NCBI GenBank assembly: GCA_030698575.1
Contig: JAUYMQ010000599.1
Location: forward strand, 1-19,450
From: Deltaproteobacteria bacterium
Lineage (GTDB): Bacteria; JAUYMQ01
Direction: 5' to 3'
DNA: 19,450 nucleotides
Shown piece after piece: positions 1-7,698 of this stretch. Both the position numbers and the translations under genes were made by a program. Each line of letters begins with the position of its first letter. Within the stretch, counting starts at the first letter, position 1. The notes under the pieces are model-generated. The model did no database searches and was not told where the DNA came from. It was given only the letters and a program-made list of their open reading frames with translations.

Positions 1-1429
1 GATCGACGCCGATCTGGAAGCGCACCTGGAGGAACAGATCGTCCCGGTGACTATCCATCAGGTCGTCGAGGAAGAAGGGCCTGTCGAACTCGGTGTGCTG
101 GTACTGGAGCCGCACGAGCATCATCTCGCTCTGGTGGAACGTCAGCCAGGTGGCCGCCGCCCAGGCCTGATCTCCCGCAAACGTTCCGTCGATGGGCTGC
201 ACGTAGTCGAATCGCGTGCCGGCCGACCACTTGGGATGGAACCGGTAGTCCACGAGCGAGTAGAGCCCCCAGCCGTCTTGCCCCGAGCCCCAGCGCGATC
301 TTTCGAGGTCCACGAGCAGATCGGCGATTTCCGCGTCGTCCAGCTCTCCCAGGAGCGACGCTACTTCCTCGGGCGATTCAACTCCAAGGACGTCCATGAG
401 AGAGATGTTGGTGTTGCTGCGCCGGCTCGCATACATGAACTCGCTCTGCCACAGGAGCTTCTTCGAACCCGGCATGAAGCGCGTGAGCGTCAGATCAACT
501 CCCGCGAGGTGCGCGTAGCGGTCGGAGTCTTCCTGGCTGGGGCCCGCCATAAGCGAGCCGCCGAGCTCGAGGCCGGTGCTGTCGTCGAGGTCGAAATAGG
601 ATTTCAGGTGGGTGTTGACGACGGGCCTGTTCTTCCCGGCGCAGAAGATCCGGCACTCGTCCTCGGGGTCACCGCCGTTCACGAACTCGATCGTGCCTTC
701 CAGGAAACCATCCCAGGGGTTCGGTATGAGCCGCTGGAGCCGGACGCCGGTATGCGAGAATCCCTCGGGACCCAGGAAGTCCTGGATCACGAGCGGCTCG
801 GTGACCATGGGAAGGGCGTTCAGATCGACAAGGTTCAGCTTTCCGAACTTTGACCGGAACTTGCCCACCTGTCCCTTCAGGGCGTAGGGGATGTCGAATC
901 GCGTCAGGAAGGCTTCCTCGATCTCGATTCCCTCGTCCTCGTTCAGCACGACGGCGAAGTCGGCGCGGCTGTAAGGATCGACGTACCCGCCGAAGACCAG
1001 CTCCAGCTCCCTGAAGCTGAACTGATCGCTCCCCGCGAGGCCGCTGTTCTCCGTCGTGGCGTTGCCGACCACGTCGCCCACCACGCCGATTTCCGGATTG
1101 AGCGAGGCCAGGCCTGAGGCGGGCGGCGGCACGGGAGGCGGCGTCGTGGACGGCGCCTGCGAGGCGGGGCCGGGAGGGCCGCCCGGACCGGGATAGGGAG
1201 CCGATACGAGAGGCTGCATGCGGGGCGTTTGCTGGAGTGCCCCGATGAGCTTCGACTGTTCCTCGACTGTCACCGCGAGTGTGCGGACAGTTTCGCGAAG
1301 CTCCGCCATCTCTTCCTGAACGCTTTTCTCCGCCGCGCCGCCCGCGGCGGCCGTTTCCGCCGCCGAGGCGGGCGCCAGCGGGTAAAGGGCGCTCAGGCTC
1401 CAAAGAACTGCCAGTGATGTCATGCGCAT
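1..1429 (-). CDS. Outer-membrane porin with N-terminal coiled coil (3' end cut by window edge)
   Basis: The reading frame is open for 476 codons from ATG at 1429 to the left edge. A signal peptide ends near residue 23 (PASA). A short coiled coil follows (about 35-67), then a Pro/Gly-rich linker (about 75-104), then a beta-barrel from about 106 with alternating strands such as ELELVFGGYVDPYSRADF and IEIEEAFLTRFDIPYALKGQ. The last visible residues (LFLQVRFQIGVD) look like a terminal barrel strand, so only a few residues are probably missing. The layout resembles a porin family often labelled 'zinc-regulated TonB-dependent outer membrane receptor', but no TonB plug domain is visible, so porin is safer. 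Residues about 343-378 are an acidic, helix-prone insert, probably an extracellular loop. The start is supported by GGAGAG nine to ten bases upstream. It lies 134 bases after the small His/Cys protein and is probably co-transcribed with it. Substrate is unknown. Confidence 0.75.
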   Translation of the reverse strand, partial: MRMTSLAVLWSLSALYPLAPASAAETAAAGGAAEKSVQEEMAELRETVRTLAVTVEEQSKLIGALQQTPRMQPLVSAPYPGPGGPPGPASQAPSTTPPPVPPPASGLASLNPEIGVVGDVVGNATTENSGLAGSDQFSFRELELVFGGYVDPYSRADFAVVLNEDEGIEIEEAFLTRFDIPYALKGQVGKFRSKFGKLNLVDLNALPMVTEPLVIQDFLGPEGFSHTGVRLQRLIPNPWDGFLEGTIEFVNGGDPEDECRIFCAGKNRPVVNTHLKSYFDLDDSTGLELGGSLMAGPSQEDSDRYAHLAGVDLTLTRFMPGSKKLLWQSEFMYASRRSNTNISLMDVLGVESPEEVASLLGELDDAEIADLLVDLERSRWGSGQDGWGLYSLVDYRFHPKWSAGTRFDYVQPIDGTFAGDQAWAAATWLTFHQSEMMLVRLQYQHTEFDRPFFLDDLMDSHRDDLFLQVRFQIGVD

Positions 1430-1563
1430 GACGTTCTCTCTCCGGCGCGGCGCCAGATAGCCTGACGCGCGTTGCCGCAGGGGCCGCCGCCCGGCGCGCC
1501 AGCGCCGCCGGACCGGACCCGGTTCGGGGCAGTGATCCCTGACGGGAGACTCGAGGGGTGCTT
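1430..1563. other. Intercistronic spacer, no gene seen
   Basis: A GC-rich spacer lies between the small His/Cys protein and the porin. I see no convincing promoter, U-tract terminator or open frame with a ribosome site. It may hold weak GC-rich folds. Read-through from the promoter at 1941-1970 is the simplest model. Confidence 0.4.
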
Positions 1564-1911
1564 CTAGAGGGAGAGAGACGGAGGACCACGGGTGGTTCGT
1601 TGCGTGGGGAAGAGGCTCGGAACATCCAGGCGGACCGTGGTCCAGGGGAGGGCCGCAGCGTCGATGGAAGCGACAATCCGCGGGGCGTGTCCCAGCACGC
1701 CGTTGACGGCGTGCGTCCAGGCGCATCCGCGGCAGTCGAACTGCGCCGCGCCCGCCTCGCCGCCGTGCTGGTGGAGGGCGCTCGCGTCGACGGTCAGGAA
1801 CGCCAGGAGCGCGGCCAGCCCGAGGGCAATCGCCGCCAGGCCGCGCCGCCGTGCGGGACGGGGGCCGACTTTCACGGGCCTTCCTGTGGTGTGAAGCGAA
1901 TGCCGGGGCAC
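1564..1911 (-). CDS. Small exported His/Cys protein, DUF2946-like
   Basis: The product is 115 residues. It has a basic N-terminus (RPARRRG), one hydrophobic export segment (about 24-41), then HQH (47-49), CRGC (60-63) and H67. The tail ends in a TRGPPS-type segment. Short exported proteins with an HxH...CxxC pattern and a Pro-rich tail match the look of the DUF2946 group, which is commonly found beside outer-membrane metal or TonB receptors; that assignment is from memory of the family. The residues could bind a soft or borderline metal (Cu, Zn). The start is GTG at 1911, supported by AAAAAAGGAG ending nine bases upstream; an internal GTG at residue 14 is possible. A sigma70-like promoter lies just upstream. 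Metal binding and partnership with the porin are inference. Confidence 0.6.
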   Translation of the reverse strand: MPRHSLHTTGRPVKVGPRPARRRGLAAIALGLAALLAFLTVDASALHQHGGEAGAAQFDCRGCAWTHAVNGVLGHAPRIVASIDAAALPWTTVRLDVPSLFPTQRTTRGPPSLSL

Positions 1912-1940
1912 TTGCTGGCACTCCTTTTTTCGCGCGCCAG

Positions 1941-1970
1941 AGCGTAGCGGCGATGGCCTGGAGGTGTCAA
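1941..1970 (-). promoter_or_regulatory. Predicted sigma70-type promoter for the His/Cys protein and porin
   Basis: On the minus strand a perfect -35 TTGACA (1970-1965) is followed by an 18-base spacer and a weaker -10 TACGCT (1946-1941). The start would be near 1934, leaving a leader of about 22 bases that contains the AAGGAG ribosome site of the gene starting at 1911. The same TTGACA/TACnnT style recurs elsewhere in the window. Confidence 0.5.
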
Positions 1971-2048
1971 TAGGCCGGTTGCAGCCGCCATGCGCTTATC
2001 GTCGCCGCCCGCGCCGGACCTGAGCGGGCCCCTTCTCGGCGAAAGCCA

Positions 2049-2068
2049 GGCCGAGCGCTCGCTCGGCC
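2049..2068 (-). terminator. Hairpin after the LEA-like lipoprotein gene, likely operon terminator
   Basis: GGCCGAGCG (2049-2057) and CGCTCGGCC (2060-2068) are perfect 9-base arms; in RNA the inner pairs open to form the loop. It begins 17 bases past the stop at 2085 on the minus strand, where the holB-metG operon ends. The following T-run is poor (TGGCTTTC), so termination may be inefficient. Confidence 0.45.
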
Positions 2069-2084
2069 GGATTCAGCGGTTCGG

Positions 2085-2630
2085 TCAGGTGTGTTCCTCT
2101 TCGTCTCCTGGATTCTCGCGCTGCTTGCGCCCCATCTCCGCAGGCAGCGAGACCTCGCCGGTCGCCTCGAAGGGAACCGCCTTGCTGCCGAGCCAGGAGC
2201 CCACCTCGAGCGAGGAGCGGAAGTCATAGCTGAGCGCCATGCGGTTCATCCCCCGCTGGATCACTTCCACGAAATTGCCGAACCCCACCTCGACCGGGAT
2301 TGTGATCACCTGCTCGCTCCGCGCGCCTATTTCCCGGGGACCGCCGGAGGGACCCGCGGGGATTTCAACGCCGTTCAGCGAAAGCTGGTAGCGCCACTCG
2401 CGTATCGTAATGCGGAACGGGTTCGGATTGTGAATGCGGACCCTGAGCGAGAGGGTGAGCCCCTTGAGCGATACGTCGGAGACCTCGGCGCCGTCGAAGT
2501 GCAGCGTGGGGCGGTCGAAGAACGGGGCCCCGAGTCGGCCGAGCGGGCCCAGGCGGTCGCAGCCCGAAAGGGCCAGCAGGAGGAGGGCCGCGAGCGGAAT
2601 CAAGACGCGCCGATCAGCGAAGCTTCTCAT
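2085..2630 (-). CDS. LEA14-like (WHy/LEA type 2) lipoprotein
   Basis: The product is 181 residues with a lipoprotein signal: hydrophobic core 9-22 and lipobox LSGC with Cys24 as the predicted lipidated residue. The mature part is a single beta-rich domain with the hallmark NPNPF (68-72) inside LRVRIHNPNPF, followed by YQLSLNGVEI, which matches bacterial LEA type 2/WHy-domain lipoproteins. The last 15 residues are acidic and hydrophilic. Members of this family are exported and have been linked to desiccation or envelope stress, but no reaction is known. It is the last gene of the holB-metG-tatD-suhB string, 30 bases after the phosphatase stop, and a hairpin follows it. The start ATG has only a weak, distant GGGGA. 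Confidence 0.8.
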   Translation of the reverse strand: MRSFADRRVLIPLAALLLLALSGCDRLGPLGRLGAPFFDRPTLHFDGAEVSDVSLKGLTLSLRVRIHNPNPFRITIREWRYQLSLNGVEIPAGPSGGPREIGARSEQVITIPVEVGFGNFVEVIQRGMNRMALSYDFRSSLEVGSWLGSKAVPFEATGEVSLPAEMGRKQRENPGDEEEHT

Positions 2631-2660
2631 GCCAGGATGATCCCCTCATGCGGGGCAAAT

Positions 2661-3482
2661 TCAATCGGCGGGCCGGCCACTGCGCGCACGTGTCCGCCGG
2701 ATGATCTCCAGCATCGCGCCCTGGATCTTGCCGTTCGAGGCGACGATCAGGCGGCCGTCGATCTCGTTCGGGCGCCCCTCGAAGTCGGTGACCACGCCTC
2801 CGGCCTCGCGCACAATGAGTCCGCCGGCGGCCACGTCCCAGGGAGAGAGCTGCATCTCCCAGAAACCGTCGAAGCGCCCCATCGCCGTGTAGCAGAGGTT
2901 CAGTTCGGCGCTGCCGTCCCGGCGTACCGCCTGCGCCTCCATCATGAAGGCTTCGAAGTAGTCGAGGTTGTTGTCGGGATTCTCGCGGATGTCGTAGGCG
3001 AACCCGGTGGCGAGGAGCGAGTGGAGGACGTCCGTCCGGGCGCTCACGCGGATGGGACGGCCGTTCAACGTGGCGCCGCCGCCCAGCACAGCCACGAATT
3101 CCTCGTCGAGCACCGGGTCGAGAACCACGCCGAGCAGCACCCGCCCGGATTGCTCGAGCGCGATGGCGACGCAGAAGCGCGGGTAGCCGTGGGCGTAATT
3201 CGTCGTTCCGTCGAGCGGGTCTACAATCCAGCGGTACTCAGAATCCGATTCCCTGGAATAGCCTTCCTCGGCGAGGATTCGGTGATCGGGAAAAGCGGCA
3301 TGCAGGTGATCGACCACGGCGCGCTCGCAACGGTGATCGACCTCGGTGACGAGATTGATGTCCCCCTTCCGGCTCACTTCGATGGACGCGCCGTAGGAGT
3401 CGAGCTGGATCCGGCCGGCGAGGCGCGCGGCGGCTCGGGCCTCGCTGACAAAGCGCGCGAACTGCCGCTGATCGGCGCCCAC
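2661..3482 (-). CDS. suhB: Inositol monophosphatase family protein (SuhB-like)
   Basis: The product is 273 residues, normal for the family. The metal-site motifs are all present: AEEGYS (71-76, Glu72/Glu73), WIVDPLDGTTN (85-95, Asp88, Asp91, Thr93) and PWDVAAGGLIVREAGG (214-229, Asp216). These bind Mg2+ and position the phosphate ester. Family substrates include myo-inositol-1-phosphate, fructose-1,6-bisphosphate, PAP and histidinol phosphate, and sequence alone does not decide between them. The GTG start at 3482 directly abuts the TAG stop of the TatD-rSAM gene (TAGGTG), so translation is probably coupled. In E. coli SuhB also acts in rRNA transcription antitermination; whether that applies here is unknown. 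Confidence 0.9.
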   Translation of the reverse strand: MGADQRQFARFVSEARAAARLAGRIQLDSYGASIEVSRKGDINLVTEVDHRCERAVVDHLHAAFPDHRILAEEGYSRESDSEYRWIVDPLDGTTNYAHGYPRFCVAIALEQSGRVLLGVVLDPVLDEEFVAVLGGGATLNGRPIRVSARTDVLHSLLATGFAYDIRENPDNNLDYFEAFMMEAQAVRRDGSAELNLCYTAMGRFDGFWEMQLSPWDVAAGGLIVREAGGVVTDFEGRPNEIDGRLIVASNGKIQGAMLEIIRRTRARSGRPAD

Positions 3483-4874
3483 CTAGCCGACCTCGTCGAG
3501 GGGACGAAAGCGGAAGCGCACGCCGAGTTCTTCCTCGGCGATGCGGCGGCAGGCCTCGACGTCGACACCGGGCAGCCCCACGGCAGTCGCCTGCACGTCG
3601 GGGATATGCGCCCGCGCCAGGCGGATGAACTCCTTCACCTTCGGGTACGCCTCGGTCTTGTAGCGCGAGGGGCAGTAACGCGCGTAGGTCTCGGCGTCCT
3701 GCGCGTTGAGCGAGACCGAAACTGAATCGACGAGCCCCTCCAGCTCGGGGGTGATGTCCCTTCCGTGGACGAGGCTGCCGAGCCCGTCCGTGTTGAGCCG
3801 TACCTTGTGGCCACGCGCCTTGAGCCCGAGGGCGATCGCCTTCAGCTCTTCGAGCTTGAGCGTCGGCTCGCCGTAGCCGCAGAAGACCACCTCATCCGGC
3901 CGCGCTTCGGCCGTGGCCTGGTCGACCTCGGCGAGTACCACGTCGGGGTCGGGCCCCTTGGCGCCGATCTTCAGGAAGTACCCCTTCACCATGAAGTCCT
4001 CGAACTTGGGGCAGAAGGTGCAGGCGAGCGTGCAGCGGTTCGTCAGATTGACGTAGAGGCTGTTGCGAATGCGGTAGGTGATGCGCGGCTCGAGCGTTGG
4101 ATCGAGGCCGAAGAGCCTGCGCGCGTTGAGCGAGGTGATGCGCGCCACGTCCTCGAAGCTGAGCTTCTTCAACTCGGCGATCTTCTGCGCCACCAGCGAC
4201 ACGAAGGCCGGCTCGTTGCGCTTGCCCCGGTGGGGCGCGGGCGTGAGATAAGGGCAGTCGGTTTCGATGACGAGCTTCTCGATCGGCACCTTCTCCACAA
4301 TTTCACGGAGGTCGGCGGCGTTCCGGAAGGTCACGACACCGGAAATCGAAAGGTAGAGCCCGAGATCCAGGCAGCTCCGCGCCATGTCGTAGTCGCCGGA
4401 GAAGCAGTGCATGACGCCGCCGGGATACTCGTTTCGCATCTCGCGCAGGATCGCGACCGTGTCATCCTTGGCCTCCCGGCTGTGCACCACCACGGGCTTT
4501 CCGAGTTCACCGCCAAGCGCGAGGAACTCCCGAAACCTCGCCTGCTGCTCCTCCCTGGGCGAGTGCATGTAGTGGTAGTCGAGGCCGATTTCACCCACCC
4601 CAACGACTTTCGGGTCCTCCGACAAGTCCCGGTACTCCGGATTGGCCTCGAGCGACCACTCCTTGGCCTCGTGCGGATGCACGCCGATGGTGGCGAAGAC
4701 GCGCTCGTTGTCGCGGGCGAGCGCAAGCGCCCGGCGCGCGCCTTCGGGACCCTCGCCGGAGCCCACCACGACCATCCAGTCGAGGCCGGCCTCCCAGGCG
4801 CGCGAGAGCACCTCGCTGCGATCCTGGTCGAAGCGTGCGACGTCCACGTGGCTATGTGTATCGACGAGCGGCAT
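3483..4874 (-). CDS. TatD-family metal-dependent hydrolase fused to a radical SAM domain
   Basis: This 463-residue protein has two parts. Residues 1-258 are a complete TatD nuclease-type TIM barrel with metal ligands His7/His9 (THSHVD), Glu95 (GEIGLDYHY), His131 (VVHSRE), His156 (HCFSG) and Asp206 (ETDCPYLTP). Residues about 265-463 are a short radical SAM domain with Cys281-x3-Cys285-x2-Cys288 (CTLACTFC), the GYGEPTL SAM-binding loop and NTDGLGS. TatD proteins are DNases or D-amino-acyl-type hydrolases; the small radical SAM partner matches the family described as TatD-associated radical SAM, of unknown substrate. I place the start at ATG 4874, where TatD homology begins. An ATG at 4910 would overlap metG by 11 bases and add 12 unrelated residues; neither has a good ribosome site. 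It sits between metG (26-base gap) and suhB (no gap). Confidence 0.9.
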   Translation of the reverse strand: MPLVDTHSHVDVARFDQDRSEVLSRAWEAGLDWMVVVGSGEGPEGARRALALARDNERVFATIGVHPHEAKEWSLEANPEYRDLSEDPKVVGVGEIGLDYHYMHSPREEQQARFREFLALGGELGKPVVVHSREAKDDTVAILREMRNEYPGGVMHCFSGDYDMARSCLDLGLYLSISGVVTFRNAADLREIVEKVPIEKLVIETDCPYLTPAPHRGKRNEPAFVSLVAQKIAELKKLSFEDVARITSLNARRLFGLDPTLEPRITYRIRNSLYVNLTNRCTLACTFCPKFEDFMVKGYFLKIGAKGPDPDVVLAEVDQATAEARPDEVVFCGYGEPTLKLEELKAIALGLKARGHKVRLNTDGLGSLVHGRDITPELEGLVDSVSVSLNAQDAETYARYCPSRYKTEAYPKVKEFIRLARAHIPDVQATAVGLPGVDVEACRRIAEEELGVRFRFRPLDEVG

Positions 4875-4899
4875 GCGGCAGATGATAGCGGACGGCCCC

Positions 4900-6480
4900 T
4901 TACTTGGCATCCACGGGAGGAAGGATCTCGAGGCGCGGGAACAGCGGGTCGCCCTTGGTCACGCGCCCCTGCTCGGGAAACTTGAAGAAGTCGAGATCGG
5001 AATCGATCCGCTGCGCGTCCACCGAGCCGGGAAGCCCGAGCTGCGACCAGATGCTGGCGGCGGCGCCGGGCATGACGGGTTGAATGAGGATGGCCAGGAT
5101 CCGCAGCGTCTCTGCGCAGACATAGAGGATGTCGGCCACCTCGTCCGCGCGCGCGGGATCCTTCGCGATCTGGAAAGGCTTGCGTGCCGCGATGAAGCTG
5201 TCGAGGGCCGCGACGATGCGCCAGGCCTGCTCCAATGCGCGGCTCGGCAGCATCTCGTCCATCCCCCGCCTGTAGCCCTCGAGCGCGTCCCCCATATGGC
5301 TGTTGTTGATGAACGACTCCGACGCCTCGCGCACGGTCGGGGTCTTGCGTACGATCCCCACCTGGTACCGCACGATCATCGCCGTCGTGCGCGCGAGAAG
5401 ATTGCCGATCCCGTTCGCGAGATCGGCGTTGCAGCGGTCCTGCACGCGCTCCCAGGTGAAGTCGCCGTCGCGGTCGAAGGGGACCTCCGCCATGAGGAAG
5501 TAGCGCAGCGCATCGACGCCGACCTTCTCCGCGACCTCGACGGGGTCGAGCACCGTCCCGAGAGTCTTCGACATCTTGGCGCCCTGGAGGTTCACGAAGC
5601 CGTGGGCGTGGACCTTGAGGGGCGGCTCGAGGCCCGCGCTCCAGAGCAGTGCCGGCCAGATGATGCAGTGAAAGCGGGTGATATCCTTGCCGATCACATG
5701 CACGTCGGCGGGCCAGGTTTTCCTGAATCGCTCCTCATCCGTCCCGTAACCGGCTCCGGTGATGTAGTTGATGAGCGCGTCCACCCAGACATAGGCGACG
5801 GACCAATCGTCAAAGGGGAGGGGGATCCCCCATTTTACGCCCGCCCTCGAGATCGAAACGTCCTGCAGGCCGCCCCGGATCACATTCAGGATCTCGTTGC
5901 GGCGCATCTCCGGCTGAATGAAGCCGGGGTTCTTCTTCGTGATGTACTCGATCAGTTGGTCCTGGAACTTCGACAGCTTGAAGAACCAGTTCTGCTCGCG
6001 GATCCACTCGGGCTTGGTGCCGTGCGTCGGGCAGTTACCGCCTGCCAGGTCTTTTTCCTGGTAGAAGGCTTCGCAGGAAACGCAGTACCACCCTTCGTAG
6101 TGACCCTTGTAGATGTCGCCCTTGCCGTTGTCGTATATCGCCTGGAGGAACTTCCTGACGGCGTTCTTGTGAACCTCGTCGGTGGTTCGGATGAAGCGGT
6201 CGTAGGAGATTTCCAGCCGGCGCCATGTCGCCTCGAAGCGCTCCGCCATCTCGTCGCAGTAGGCCTGGGGGTCTTTCCCCAGTTCCCGCGCACGCTTCTC
6301 GACGTTCAGTGAGTGCTCGTCATTTCCCATGAGGAAATAGACGTCGTCGCCGCGCAGCCGGCGGTAGCGCGCGATCACGTCGGCGCCGATCTTCTCGTAG
6401 GCCGTGCCGAGGTGGGGCGTGGAGTTCGCGTAGTCGATCGCGGTGGTGATGAAGAACTTTTTTCCGCTGCCTGTGGGCAT
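4900..6480 (-). CDS. metG: Methionyl-tRNA synthetase, short form
   Basis: It charges tRNA-Met with methionine in the cytoplasm. The class I signatures are HLGTAY (residues 23-28, HIGH box) and KMSKT (302-306). The connective insert has a single zinc knuckle with Cys133, Cys136, Cys150 and His153 (YCVSC...NCPTH). At 526 residues it lacks the C-terminal EMAP/tRNA-binding domain of longer MetG proteins and ends soon after the anticodon-binding helices. The holB stop and an ATG at 6486 share ATGA, but GGGAGG lies only one base before that ATG and seven bases before the next in-frame ATG at 6480, so I prefer 6480. It follows holB and precedes tatD-rSAM in one operon. Confidence 0.95.
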   Translation of the reverse strand: MPTGSGKKFFITTAIDYANSTPHLGTAYEKIGADVIARYRRLRGDDVYFLMGNDEHSLNVEKRARELGKDPQAYCDEMAERFEATWRRLEISYDRFIRTTDEVHKNAVRKFLQAIYDNGKGDIYKGHYEGWYCVSCEAFYQEKDLAGGNCPTHGTKPEWIREQNWFFKLSKFQDQLIEYITKKNPGFIQPEMRRNEILNVIRGGLQDVSISRAGVKWGIPLPFDDWSVAYVWVDALINYITGAGYGTDEERFRKTWPADVHVIGKDITRFHCIIWPALLWSAGLEPPLKVHAHGFVNLQGAKMSKTLGTVLDPVEVAEKVGVDALRYFLMAEVPFDRDGDFTWERVQDRCNADLANGIGNLLARTTAMIVRYQVGIVRKTPTVREASESFINNSHMGDALEGYRRGMDEMLPSRALEQAWRIVAALDSFIAARKPFQIAKDPARADEVADILYVCAETLRILAILIQPVMPGAAASIWSQLGLPGSVDAQRIDSDLDFFKFPEQGRVTKGDPLFPRLEILPPVDAK

Positions 6481-6482
6481 GG

Positions 6483-7532
6483 TCATGCCTCCCGGCGCGC
6501 GACAGCGCCGCCGGCGTTACGCCCCGGCCGGCCCTCGGGGCCCGCGAGATCGGCGAAGAGCCCCTGCAGGGCGAGGGCCGGCGTCACGTTCCGCCGGATG
6601 TCCTGCTGGGCTCGCAGGATGCGCGTGAAGGCGCGGGCTGCGCGGTCTGCGGCGCCGGGGACTCTCGCTTCGTCTTGCATCGCCCTGACTCGATCGCGGT
6701 GCGCGAGATCGGACTCGAGCCCGCCCGAGGCCAGCACCATCACGTCATGCGCCTTGAGCAGGAGGAGATCAAGAACCGCGAGCGCCCGGGCTCGTCCTTC
6801 CTCGGTGCCCCGCACTCCCTCGGCCCAGGCAAGCGCCGGCCCAAGAACGCCCGATTGGGCCGCGCCCTCAACCTCGAAGAGCGCGTCGCGATCAGGGAGC
6901 GCTCCGGCCTTACCGAGCGCCAGCGCACGCCCGAGGCTGCCGCGGGCGATTCCGGCGAGAAGATCCACCTGCTTCGGATCGATGTCCGCTCGCGCGGCCA
7001 GCGCTCTCCGGAGCGGCGCGTCCGGGATGGGGCCGAAGCCGACGCTCTGGCATCGCGAGAGAATTGTGCCGACGAGCGCGCTCGGGCGCGCGGTGACGAG
7101 AATGAACACGGTGCCCGCACCCGGCTCCTCGAGCGTTTTCAGGAACGCGTGCTGGGCGTCGAACGAAAGCGCGTCGGCCGGATCGACGATGGCGACCCGC
7201 TGGCGGCCGCCGTGGGAAGCAAGCTGGAGCTCCGCCTCGATGGCGTGAAAACGATCGATCGGAATGCGACTCTTTCCCTCGGGGATCTCGAGCACGTGCA
7301 GATCGGGATGGGTGCCAGCGCCGAAGCGAACACAGGATGCGCAACTACCACAGGCCTCCTCGCCGGCGGGATCATCGCAGAGAAGGGCCGCCGCGAAGGC
7401 GTCGGCGGCGCGTCGCTTGCCCACACCCCCGGGCCCCTGGAAGAGATAGGCGTGCGCCACCCGCCCCGCGCGTGTGGCGCGCCGAAGGATCTCGAGGGGC
7501 CGCTCTTGCCCAAGGATGTCGGAGAACCGCAT
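6483..7532 (-). CDS. holB: DNA polymerase III delta-prime subunit (clamp loader)
   Basis: The protein is 349 residues. The AAA+ N-terminus starts FSDILGQERPLEIL and has an intact P-loop GPGGVGKR (33-40), a zinc-binding set Cys52/Cys61/Cys64/Cys67 (CGSCASC), the DAQHAFLKTLEEP box (125-137) and SRC (159-161), all typical of delta-prime/DnaX-like clamp-loader subunits. It helps load the beta sliding clamp at replication forks. An intact P-loop is not found in every delta-prime, so ATP binding is possible here. The ATG at 7532 is preceded by GAGG seven bases upstream. It is the first gene of the operon that runs on through metG; the next gene upstream is divergent. Confidence 0.92.
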   Translation of the reverse strand: MRFSDILGQERPLEILRRATRAGRVAHAYLFQGPGGVGKRRAADAFAAALLCDDPAGEEACGSCASCVRFGAGTHPDLHVLEIPEGKSRIPIDRFHAIEAELQLASHGGRQRVAIVDPADALSFDAQHAFLKTLEEPGAGTVFILVTARPSALVGTILSRCQSVGFGPIPDAPLRRALAARADIDPKQVDLLAGIARGSLGRALALGKAGALPDRDALFEVEGAAQSGVLGPALAWAEGVRGTEEGRARALAVLDLLLLKAHDVMVLASGGLESDLAHRDRVRAMQDEARVPGAADRAARAFTRILRAQQDIRRNVTPALALQGLFADLAGPEGRPGRNAGGAVARREA

Positions 7533-7698
7533 GGGTGTCCTCGAACTGCGCCCCGGGGGGCGCCGCGCGGGGCGCGCTGTTTCGCTGCGAACGCCGGCAG
7601 GAGGGTGGCGGTCAGAAGGTCAAACTATCATAATGGATCCAGTTTTCCCGCCCCACCGCGGCGCGCAGCGTGCCCGGTAACCGAGCCGAAGCACCCAC
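7533..7698. promoter_or_regulatory. Divergent intergenic region, holB operon and rhomboid gene
   Basis: These 166 bases separate divergent starts and must hold both promoters. The only AT-rich patch is at 7621-7635. It contains TATGAT on the minus strand (7632-7627), a fair -10 for holB, and CATAAT/TATCAT on the plus strand. No good -35 at 16-18 bases is visible for either, so I do not fix promoter positions. Confidence 0.35.

Noticed and set aside
669-1676. Minus-strand frame of 335 codons
   Set aside because: It is out of frame with the porin, Arg/Pro/Gly-rich and lacks any family signature. The porin frame has signal peptide, coiled coil and beta strands.
2091-3725. Plus-strand open frame of 544 codons
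   Set aside because: It lies opposite the LEA-like, suhB and tatD-rSAM genes, which have clear family motifs. Its product has no recognisable domain and it is an effect of high GC.
4642-6312. Plus-strand open frame of 556 codons
   Set aside because: Antisense to metG and the TatD region. No motifs, no ribosome site, composition of a shadow frame.
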